A stretch of DNA of 64,000 nt from assembly GCA_901456055.1 (NCBI GenBank), contig CABDWT010000004.1:806001-870000 (forward strand), in the 5' to 3' direction. Origin of the DNA: Phytobacter ursingii (GTDB taxonomy: Bacteria; Pseudomonadota; Gammaproteobacteria; Enterobacterales; Enterobacteriaceae). This document shows positions 29,301 to 36,045 of this stretch, one piece after another. The notes under the pieces are model-generated. The model worked only from the letters and a program-made list of their open reading frames with translations. It was not told where the DNA came from and did not search any database. Each line of letters starts with the position of its first letter. Position 1 is the first letter of the stretch. Both the position numbers and the translations under genes were made by a program.

Positions 29301-29885
29301 ATGCATGCTTTAATCGTCGTTTCTCATCCGGATACCCATTCTCTGACCCACGGCGTCGCAGCCGCCGTGGCGAAAGGGATCACCGCTAAACCGCAACACA
29401 CTGCGGAGATTATCGATCTCACCGCTGAGGGTTTTAACCCGACCTTCACCGCGCACGATTTTGCCGCGTTCAAGCTTACCGCACCTGTCCCGGCGGATAT
29501 TGTCGCAGAGCAGGCACGAATTGATAAGGCCGATGCGCTGGTACTGGTGTTCCCGGTCTACTGGTGGTCGATGCCTGCGCTGCTCAAGGGCTGGATTGAC
29601 CGTGTATTTACCAACGGCTGGGCCTATGAAGAGACCGCCGAAGGGGACATAGTGAAAAAGCTGGGTCACCTGCCGGTGCATATCATCGGGCTGGGCGCGG
29701 CAAGCCAGGGCGCCTATGACCGACATGGTTTTACCGCCGCCTTTCACGCACAAATCGCCCACGGCATTTTTGATTACTGCGGCGCACAAGTAAAAGCGTC
29801 TGAGCTACTGTTACTGCCGGAACTGGGAAGTGGCGAGGCGTATCTGGATAAGGCGCTGACGCTGGGGGAGAAGGTGTTTGGGTGA
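29301..29885 (+). CDS. Flavodoxin-fold NAD(P)H:quinone oxidoreductase
   Basis: 194 aa from ATG 29301 with AGGAG upstream. Flavodoxin_2/NQO family: the FMN/FAD phosphate-binding start is MHALIVVSHPDTHSLTHGVA, followed by VLVFPVYWWSMPALLKGWIDRVFTNGWAYE (about 80-110), the diagnostic PVYWWSMPALLKGWID block. Such enzymes reduce quinones, nitro- or azo-compounds with two electrons. It is divergent from, and probably controlled by, the TetR gene. It is related to KefF/MdaB-type proteins, but none can be named with confidence. Confidence 0.88.
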   Translation: MHALIVVSHPDTHSLTHGVAAAVAKGITAKPQHTAEIIDLTAEGFNPTFTAHDFAAFKLTAPVPADIVAEQARIDKADALVLVFPVYWWSMPALLKGWIDRVFTNGWAYEETAEGDIVKKLGHLPVHIIGLGAASQGAYDRHGFTAAFHAQIAHGIFDYCGAQVKASELLLLPELGSGEAYLDKALTLGEKVFG

Positions 29886-29989
29886 GAGGGAATGGCCGAA
29901 AAGCCTGAGATTGCAAAGAGGCCATCAATTCAAAGCGCATGTCTGGTGCTGCTTCTGGCTGCGCACGGCGGTGGCTTTAAGCTGATATA

Positions 29990-30022
29990 AGCAAAAACTG
30001 CCGCCTGTAGCACAGGCGGCAG
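29990..30022 (-). terminator. Rho-independent terminator of the iutA-like gene
   Basis: On the minus strand CTGCCGCCTG-TGCTA-CAGGCGGCAG is followed by TTTTTGC; it lies 7 bp after the receptor stop codon. Confidence 0.88.
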
Positions 30023-30028
30023 CCACTA

Positions 30029-32218
30029 TCAGAACAACACCGAGTAATTCAGGCCGAAAGTACGACCGCGGCCTTTGTAGGTATAGAGATTCTCAGCGCC
30101 GTAGGTTGGGCTGTAGAGGCCCGGCGCACGCTGACCCCAGGCGGTGGTGTAATCTTCATCCAGCAGGTTTTCGACGCTAAAGCTCAGCTTGCCCACGGGC
30201 AGGAGATAACTGCCTAACAGATCAACGGTGTTGTAGCCATCGATGTGTTTACCCGCTTCGTCAGAGAGATCAAAGGTCTGGGTACTTTGCAGACGCAGTG
30301 TCCAGTCGCCCGGCGCCCAGGCCACCCATGCGCTCATTTTCGACGGGCTGGCGCTGTCGACCGTCAGTTTTTCCCATTTGCCATCGACACGGGTCTGCGA
30401 TTTGATGGCGTTAAAGTTCGCGCCGGTGCTCCACTCGCTGTCGGTAAAGAAGTAATCCACCTGGCCTTCCACACCGTAAATACGACGCTGGTCATCTTCA
30501 ATATTGATGGTCATGTCGGTTTTATTGATGTTGATGGTCTTGTCGGAAAGCGAGTAGTACGCGGCAACCTGGGTACGCAGGTTATCCCCGGTGAAGCGCC
30601 AGCCCAGCTCGTACGCATCGACTTTGATTCCGTCGAGTTTTGAGTCGTTGACGTTCACGCTGTTAACCAGACGATAGTGGCCATTGCTCAACTGATAGGT
30701 GCCGGAGCCGTAGTATTTCGCCAGATCCGGAATTTCAAACCCTTGTGAGAAGTTAAACCACAGTTGCTGGCGATCCGTCAGATGGCCCAGAATGCCTGCG
30801 TTAAACAGCAGATTGTTGTAATCGGTTTTCCCGCCCGGCACTGCGTCTGCCGACGTGGCTTTGCCCGTGGCGATGGCCTGCTGCTGGGCATAACCAATAA
30901 AGTCGTCGACCCGGTTTTCCGTATACTGGTAACGCACGCCGCCGCTTAAGGTGATGGCAGAGATGTCGTAGCTCGTTTGCAGGAACGGTGCGAGGTTAGT
31001 GATGCTGTAACCCGGATAACGACCAACGTTATACGCATTATCCAGCTTCATGCCACCGCTGGCCGCCGCTTTGTTGAGGTCGAAAAATTGCTGGTTGGCG
31101 TCGAAGGTTTCATGCTCGGCATCCACGCCCCATGTTAGCGTTAAATCTTCCAGTGGCTTGCTGTTGATGGTCAGCTTGCCGCCGTAGAAATCGGTCTTTT
31201 GCTGCGATGCGCCAATACTGGTCACCCGGCCGCCGGAGAGGGTAGGGAAGGGGTAAAATGTCAGGCTTTCATCACGGTAGTAAATCTGCGCGAGCAGGTC
31301 CTGGCCCCAGAAATCTGTGTTTGAATATTGCAGATTGATCAGGTGGCGCTCTGTGCCCGGAATGCGGTCGGAGTCGAGGTTGTTTTTATTGTACGCGTTA
31401 CCAGAACCCGTCACCGCTGAGAAATTCTCGCCAAGGTACAGGCCGTGCTTGCCGTCGGACTGGCTCTTGTAATATTGGGTGGTGAGCTGCAATTGTTGAT
31501 GAGCGTCGATATTCAGCGTGCCGGTGCCCATCACGTCCAGGCGGTCGGAGTACTGCAGACCGGTCTGGGTGTTATCGATATTGACCTCATTACCTTTGCC
31601 GTCATACCAGCCGCCAAAGCGCTGATACGCCACCGACAGGCGACCCGATGCGTTGTCGTTGCCGCCGCTGACCGCCGCCGCGATGTTCTCGTCATTATCG
31701 TTATGGCTGTTAAAGCCCGTCTTCATGCCTGTCTGAAACTCGACTTCCGTTTCCGGCTGGCCTTTTTTGGTCACGATATTGATCAAACCACCCGTACTGC
31801 CGCCGCCGTAGAGAGAGGTGGCGCCGGAGATGACTTCAATGCGGGCGATATTAAATGGATCGATAGAGTCCAGTTGGCGACTGTCGCTGCGCGAGGAGTT
31901 TAAACGTACGCCGTCGACCATCACCATCATCGAACGACCACGCATATTCATCCCGTAGTTGGTGCGCCCCTGGCTACTGACATCCATACCGGGAATCAGC
32001 TGCGCCAGTACCTCTTTGAACTCTTTACCGCCCTGAACCTGCTGTTCGATTTCAGCCTGTTCAATGACCCAGGTGGTCTGCGCCATGTCGGTAATGCTGT
32101 GATTCGCACGGCTGGCGGCCACCACCAGTGTCTCTTCTTTTTGACCTTCGGCTGCGGCATTCGTGTTTAACATCATGAGTAAACAAGGACTTAATGTCCA
32201 AAAGTAACGAGGTTTCAT
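30029..32218 (-). CDS. iutA: IutA-like TonB-dependent ferric-hydroxamate siderophore (aerobactin-type) receptor
   Basis: 729 aa. A signal peptide ends near AAA-EGQ, and a TonB box-like EETLVVAASR follows. The plug domain has GMDVSSQGRTNYGMNMRGRSMMVMVDGVRLNSSRSD and LYGGGSTGGLINIVTKKG, then a 22-strand barrel ends in GRTFGLNYSVLF with the terminal Phe. The whole sequence follows E. coli IutA closely in length and motif order, so aerobactin or a close hydroxamate is the likely ligand. No iucABCD genes are nearby. Import needs TonB-ExbB-ExbD; exbBD are at 1998-3164. Two Fur-like boxes precede it. Confidence 0.85.
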   Translation of the reverse strand: MKPRYFWTLSPCLLMMLNTNAAAEGQKEETLVVAASRANHSITDMAQTTWVIEQAEIEQQVQGGKEFKEVLAQLIPGMDVSSQGRTNYGMNMRGRSMMVMVDGVRLNSSRSDSRQLDSIDPFNIARIEVISGATSLYGGGSTGGLINIVTKKGQPETEVEFQTGMKTGFNSHNDNDENIAAAVSGGNDNASGRLSVAYQRFGGWYDGKGNEVNIDNTQTGLQYSDRLDVMGTGTLNIDAHQQLQLTTQYYKSQSDGKHGLYLGENFSAVTGSGNAYNKNNLDSDRIPGTERHLINLQYSNTDFWGQDLLAQIYYRDESLTFYPFPTLSGGRVTSIGASQQKTDFYGGKLTINSKPLEDLTLTWGVDAEHETFDANQQFFDLNKAAASGGMKLDNAYNVGRYPGYSITNLAPFLQTSYDISAITLSGGVRYQYTENRVDDFIGYAQQQAIATGKATSADAVPGGKTDYNNLLFNAGILGHLTDRQQLWFNFSQGFEIPDLAKYYGSGTYQLSNGHYRLVNSVNVNDSKLDGIKVDAYELGWRFTGDNLRTQVAAYYSLSDKTININKTDMTINIEDDQRRIYGVEGQVDYFFTDSEWSTGANFNAIKSQTRVDGKWEKLTVDSASPSKMSAWVAWAPGDWTLRLQSTQTFDLSDEAGKHIDGYNTVDLLGSYLLPVGKLSFSVENLLDEDYTTAWGQRAPGLYSPTYGAENLYTYKGRGRTFGLNYSVLF

Positions 32219-32294
32219 TATTGTGGTAATCCTGATTAATCCAAAGGTACGGCGGCATTGATTCTCCTGTGCCGCAAACGCATCACCTCTATGG

Positions 32295-32335
32295 TGATAG
32301 TGATTATCAAGATGATATGAATTATCGTTACCATG
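32295..32335 (-). promoter_or_regulatory. Double Fur-like box upstream of iutA
   Basis: GATAGTGATTATCAAGATG and GATATGAATTATCGTTACC are adjacent imperfect copies of the Fur consensus (GATAATGATAATCATTATC), about 80-120 bp upstream of the receptor start. Iron repression is expected. Confidence 0.7.
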
Positions 32336-32431
32336 TAAACAGTTTATGTTAAAAAATATTTCTATAATGGCATGATTTTTATGTGGTTTATGGGTGCGGG
32401 GCAGGAGTCATACAAGAAGGGCGGGCTGGGA

Positions 32432-32545
32432 TCCGTAGCCCGAAGAAGGCGTTTGCGCCGCCATCCGGGAAAATCCTGTCGGGTGGCGCTTCGCTTACCC
32501 GACCTACAATCACGTAGCCTGGATCAGGCGTAGCCGCTTCCGGGA
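32432..32545. repeat. Cluster of REP-like hairpin repeats
   Basis: Three neighbouring GC-rich elements typical of enterobacterial REP/BIME sequences: CGTAGCCCGAAGAAGGCG...CGCCGCCATCCGGG (32434-32468), TCGGGTGGCGCTTCGCTTAC followed by CCGACC (32478-32504), and GTAGCCTGGATCAGGCGTAG (32514-32533). They fill the gap between iutA and the tRNA-derived remnant; no gene is seen. Confidence 0.65.
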
Positions 32546-32596
32546 GAGAAGGGGCTGCATGCTGCCCCTCACCCTCAGGGAGAGGAAGAAAACCAA

Positions 32597-32665
32597 AAGC
32601 AAAAACCCGCTAACGGGGTGAGTTCTCTGAATAGTTGTGCCCGGGCCTGGACTAACGCCAGAGGT
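32597..32665 (-). repeat. Decayed copy of the tRNA-Phe 3'-end/terminator repeat
   Basis: AAGCAAAAACCCGC...GTTCTCTGAATAG, then TTGTGCCCGGGCCTGGACTA, lines up with the start of each unit of the array at 34001-34704, with several substitutions and a short insertion in the hairpin. It is 1.4 kb from the main array, and the toxin/immunity-like islet lies between the two. Confidence 0.75.
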
Positions 32666-32770
32666 TACGTGGAAAGTGTATTCTGACTGCAGCTGTCGTT
32701 CAGGATGTTTGAAATTTTACGCTGCGGACTGCACATGAAACAGGCAGGCCAGTATAGTCGTTCAATCACA

Positions 32771-33121
32771 TTACAATCCTCCCAAATTGGTTAAGCGTCC
32801 ATTGTTATCAATAAAGAATTCATGAATATATTTTTGACCATTCAGACCATAGTTAATCGCATAACTATATCCGTAATCCCATTTGATATTTATGCAGGAA
32901 CCTGGATAGGAAAGTTTCAATTTTTCTTTCGCCGCTATTATGGCATACCCCTTACCCTTGCTTGATTCAATGGTGTAGTAGTTAAGGACATCATTCCTGT
33001 CCACACTAAAACAAAGATTATTCCCATCAATAAAAGTAGATCTTGGATGAGGGGCAGGATTACCGCCGGGGCAACCAGTAAGTACGAAGGTTAATGGAAG
33101 GAATACAAGTAGTTTTCTCAT
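32771..33121 (-). CDS. Small lipoprotein, probable immunity partner of the upstream metallopeptidase
   Basis: 116 aa with a clear lipoprotein signal (MRKLLVFLPLTFVLTGCPGG, lipobox LTGC, Cys17). The mature part is short and polar with a second cysteine pair (NLCFSV and GSCINIKW). ATG overlaps the stop of the effector-like gene (ATGA), so they are made together. The same arrangement is known for periplasmic lipoproteins that protect against a type VI secretion effector; that role here is inference from gene pairing and localisation. The gene is AT-rich against the chromosome around it. Confidence 0.75.
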   Translation of the reverse strand: MRKLLVFLPLTFVLTGCPGGNPAPHPRSTFIDGNNLCFSVDRNDVLNYYTIESSKGKGYAIIAAKEKLKLSYPGSCINIKWDYGYSYAINYGLNGQKYIHEFFIDNNGRLTNLGGL

Positions 33122-33675
33122 CCAGGGAATCCTCTCAAAACGGTTCTATATTTAGCAATCAAAGAGCGGACAGATTCAGAGGGATTGTAATCGCGGTAGA
33201 CATGAAGATTGCTATTACCTGCAAGGCCGTAATGAAGGAGCAGCCAATAATCACTAACAATAGACGCCTGTTGCTCCAGCCCATAGTTAAGGAGACCGGC
33301 TTTATCCAGGCTGTAACTATAATCAGCAAATCGAGAGAACAACCCTCTTGTTCTCACGAACATTCCTTTCTGGGCTTGCCAAACATGCATCATTTCATGC
33401 ATAAACCGATGCTTCTTAACTAATATGTCCGCTGAGAAATCAGGAGAATAAGTATCCTCTCTGTACCACATTTCACCATTCGGACTCATAGCAATATCAA
33501 CGGGTTGTAAATTGAAAGGTAGATAACTCTCTCGATGTATCCACACTTTGCTATAAACAATACTCCCGCCATAAAGCGTTCTTGCTAAAGCTATCTCACC
33601 TAATGTTAGAAGTCTCACCCCTCCAGATACTATCGGTGTTCCTGAGGTTGGGGTTATTCGTTCATACACTGACAT
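33118..33675 (-). CDS. HExxH metallopeptidase-like protein, probable secreted toxin/effector
   Basis: 185 aa from ATG 33675 with GGAG 8 bp upstream; a TTG six codons earlier is possible. The zinc motif HEMMHVWQ is at residues 93-100, preceded by the conserved-looking LGEIALARTLYGGSIVYSKVWIHRESYLPFNLQ and NGEMWYREDTYSPDFSADI. From memory this matches proteins often labelled 'type IV secretion protein Rhs', found alone or near type VI secretion genes. No signal peptide, PAAR or Rhs repeat is present, so delivery would need other proteins. It is coupled to a lipoprotein gene. AT-rich; likely acquired. Confidence 0.75.
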   Translation of the reverse strand: MSVYERITPTSGTPIVSGGVRLLTLGEIALARTLYGGSIVYSKVWIHRESYLPFNLQPVDIAMSPNGEMWYREDTYSPDFSADILVKKHRFMHEMMHVWQAQKGMFVRTRGLFSRFADYSYSLDKAGLLNYGLEQQASIVSDYWLLLHYGLAGNSNLHVYRDYNPSESVRSLIAKYRTVLRGFPG

Positions 33676-34000
33676 TCGCTTTGCTCCGTGCAAAATGCAG
33701 AATATTGATCATACACCTGCAAACACTTAGAGAGAAAAGGGGGATGTTCCGAGAATATTCTTAAAGTGCACGAAGAATAAAGAGAGATTGCAAACTGATG
33801 AGTATTAATCGTTGTTGCTGTTGGTAGAGGTGCGTATTTTTTAATCACCACTGTCTGCAAAGACATTGCCAGCGAACCAACCTGCTTATGTATGACAACA
33901 AGCTGCTTCGCTATTTTTGCACCGCCGTTCAGTTAGCCTTCGCCGGGAACCAACATCGGTCATTGTCGCGAAGGTGATTTACAGGCTTCCGGAAGCTAAA
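33676..34000. other. AT-rich gap upstream of the effector-like gene
   Basis: About 325 bp without a supported gene. It must hold the promoter of the metallopeptidase/lipoprotein pair. GCTTCCGGAAGC (33985-33996) is a 12-bp palindrome next to the repeat array. Nothing else is recognised. Confidence 0.4.
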
Positions 34001-34704
34001 AAGCAAAAACCCGCCACCAGGGCGGGTTCTCTGAATAGTGGTGCCCGGACCCGGACTAACGCCGAAGGCGTTGAACAGCGCGTTTGTCGCGCTGGCCCCG
34101 AAGGGGTGAGCCGCTCGCGGCGAATAATCGAACGGAGTTCGATGGAGAGTCCGGCCGCAGAAAAGCAAAAACCCAGCCATAGGCTGGGTTCTCTGAATAG
34201 TGGTGCCCGGACCCGGACTAACGCCGAAGGCGTTGAACAGCGCGCTTGTCGCGCTGGCCCCGAAGGGGGGAGCCGCTCGCGGCGAATAATCGAACGCAGT
34301 TCGATGGAGAGTCCGGTTGCAGAAAAGCAAAAAACCCAGCCATAGGCTGGGTTCTCTGAATAGTGGTGCCCGGACTCGGACTAACGCCGAAGGCGTTGAA
34401 CAGCGCGCTTGTCGCGCTGGCCCCGAAGGGGTGAGCCGCTTGCGGCGAATAATCGAACGGAGTTCGATGGAGAGTCTGGTTGCAGAAAAGCAAAAACCCA
34501 GCCATAGGCTGGGTTCTCTGAATAGTGGTGCCCGGACTCGGACTAACGCCGAAGGCGTTGAACAGCGCGCTTGTCGCGCTGGCCCCGAAGGGGTGAGCCG
34601 CTTGCGGCGAATAATCGAACGCAGTTCGATGGAGAGTCTGGTTGCAGAAAAGCAAAAACCCAGCCATAGGCTGGGTTCTCTGAATAGTGGTGCCCGGACT
34701 CGGA
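34001..34704 (-). repeat. Tandem array of four ~162-bp tRNA-Phe-derived repeats plus a partial fifth (rtT-like)
   Basis: Units start at 34001, 34163, 34325 and 34488 (162, 162, 163, 162 bp), with a fifth start at 34650. Read on the minus strand, each holds a run of small hairpins (TCGAACxxxGTTCGA, CCGCxxGCGG, GCCCC-GAA-GGGG, CAGCGCG...CGCGCTG, AACGCC-GAA-GGCGTT). The final 17 nt of tRNA-Phe (TCCGAGTCCGGGCACCA) and a terminator hairpin (AACCCAGCC-TAT-GGCTGGGTTTTT) follow. Unit 1 has paired changes in the terminator stem (CCCGCC/GGCGGG), so structure is conserved. The layout closely resembles the tyrT/rtT repeats of E. coli, where each unit repeats the tRNA 3' end. Confidence 0.85.
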
Positions 34705-34736
34705 ATCGAACCAAGGACACGGGGATTTTCAATCCC
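34688..34736 (-). other. ICE attachment site: 3' 49 nt of a tRNA-Phe gene
   Basis: The minus strand matches the last 49 nt of enterobacterial tRNA-Phe, from the anticodon stem (GGGATTGAAAATCCCC, with the GAA anticodon) through the T arm to the CCA end at 34688. Identity stops at 34737; the D arm and 5' acceptor strand are absent. This is the displaced 3' end left by integration into the tRNA. The intact gene should be rebuilt at the far, integrase end of the element, beyond 64000. A 49-nt direct repeat there would be the other att site. Confidence 0.88.
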
Positions 34737-34792
34737 TGATTTAAACACGCGCAAAACGTTTGTTACCTGTAAAGCGTACGCAGGTGACTTAT

Positions 34793-35668
34793 ATGCATGT
34801 AATTTCAGTAATTTCTACCAAAGGTGGTGAAGGTAAATCCACTCACTCCGCTAACCTCGCTGGCTTCTGTGCTGATGCCGGTCTCAAAACCCTTCTGATT
34901 GACGGCGACTACGCCCAGCCAACTGCCTCCAGTTACTATTCTTTACGCTATGAAGCGCCATGCGGTCTTTACGAGATGCTGATGCAGACCGTAGACCTCA
35001 ACCGTCCCGGGCAACTGATTTCCCAGACCTGCATCGATAACCTTGACCTAATTATCTCTAACGATCCCCATGAACAACTCAAGACAGCCATGATGCACGC
35101 GCCGGATGGCCGTATTCGCTTGCGTAATTTACTCCAGCATCCACTATTTGCTGCTTACGATGTCATTATCATTGATTCACAAGGCGCACGTTCCATCATG
35201 CTGGAACTGGTGCTGCTGGCAACGTCGCATACGGCGGTGGCGATGGTAAAACCTGTTGTGCCAGATGTCCGGGAGTTCCTGCGAGGAACGGTAACGCTAA
35301 TAGAGGAACTTCTTCCTTACCGTGGGTTTGGCCTCACATTGCCGCCAATGAAAGTCCTGGTCAATTGCATGGATTACACCCTGCTGGCTGAAGAAGCGCT
35401 GAGTGCATTAACATCGATTATTGCTGACGGAACGTATAGCAAAGCGGATATTCCCCCCGTCACTCTGCTCGAAACCCAAATCTACGATCTTGAAGTCTAC
35501 AAGCTAGGCCATACGCGAGGGCAACCCGCTCACCGCCTTGAATACCATACCGACCGTAAGAGCCTGCCAGCGGCGCAGACCATGCACGATCTGGCCTGTG
35601 AGTTATTCCCTGAATGGTGCGACCGCTTTGATGCGGTACTGCAAAACCAGCCAAAGGGGGATAAATAA
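34793..35668 (+). CDS. ParA/Soj-type partition ATPase of the ICE
   Basis: 291 aa from ATG 34793 (MHVISVISTKGGEGKST); an in-frame start at 34760 would lie almost in the att site. The deviant Walker A KGGEGKST (about 10-17) and LLIDGDYAQPTASSYY and VIIIDSQGA mark the MinD/ParA family. It is the first gene inside the element, as soj is in PAPI-1, where it is needed to keep the excised circle. It works with the parB at 37384. The stop overlaps the next ATG (TAATG). Confidence 0.9.
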   Translation: MHVISVISTKGGEGKSTHSANLAGFCADAGLKTLLIDGDYAQPTASSYYSLRYEAPCGLYEMLMQTVDLNRPGQLISQTCIDNLDLIISNDPHEQLKTAMMHAPDGRIRLRNLLQHPLFAAYDVIIIDSQGARSIMLELVLLATSHTAVAMVKPVVPDVREFLRGTVTLIEELLPYRGFGLTLPPMKVLVNCMDYTLLAEEALSALTSIIADGTYSKADIPPVTLLETQIYDLEVYKLGHTRGQPAHRLEYHTDRKSLPAAQTMHDLACELFPEWCDRFDAVLQNQPKGDK

Positions 35669-36045
35669 TGAGACTTTATCGTGCAAATTACAGCCTCGTA
35701 GCTCGCGATGGTCGGGTAAAAGTTGATGAGCAATGGGTCTTTTTTGAAGCTGAAACCTATTCCGATGCTCTGGAAAAAATCCCTGGCCTACTGAAGGCTA
35801 TGTGGGAATGTTGTGAGTTTCAGCTCGAAGTATGGGGATTGATGCCGGATAACCAGCTTGTTGATCTCAGCATGGATATGGAAATTGATTCCCCCCGTGA
35901 CTGGCGTTTATTTGAGGTCGGTTACTCCTCTAGTTCTGCCGTTTATCTTGATGTCGAACGTGATGGCTGGCCGCTGTTTCTTGTCTCCCCGACCAATTTG
36001 ACCCGCCTGAATAAAGCACTGATCGAGTGCCGGAGGTCAGCATGA
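35668..36045 (+). CDS. Conserved ICE protein of unknown function (125 aa)
   Basis: 125 aa, soluble, rich in aromatic residues, with no motif I recognise. It is coupled on both sides: its ATG overlaps the parA stop and its TGA overlaps the helicase ATG. It is therefore made together with the partition and replication proteins and probably belongs to the maintenance module. Distinctive segments are VDEQWVFFEAETYSDALEKIPGLLKAMWECCEFQLEVWG and SSSAVYLDVERDGWPLFLVSP. Confidence 0.75.
   Translation: MRLYRANYSLVARDGRVKVDEQWVFFEAETYSDALEKIPGLLKAMWECCEFQLEVWGLMPDNQLVDLSMDMEIDSPRDWRLFEVGYSSSSAVYLDVERDGWPLFLVSPTNLTRLNKALIECRRSA

Noticed and set aside
28516-29301. Calling the TetR/reductase pair nemRA or a kefF-type system
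   Set aside because: The reductase is a flavodoxin-fold NQO protein, not an old yellow enzyme, and no KefC antiporter is present, so no symbol was given.
34001-34704. CRISPR array
   Set aside because: Units are ~162 bp, directly adjacent and without variable spacers; each contains a tRNA end and terminator.
33917-34754. Long open frames on both strands of the tRNA-Phe repeat array (up to 267 aa on the minus strand)
   Set aside because: They are repetitive translations of a structured RNA array with compensated stem changes, carry no ribosome sites, and shift frame at the 163-bp unit. The Tpr protein described from the E. coli tyrT array is a similar case, but nothing here supports translation.
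34688-34763. Intact tRNA-Phe gene on the minus strand
   Set aside because: Only the 3' 49 nt match; from 34737 the sequence departs from the D arm and acceptor strand, so it is an attachment-site remnant.
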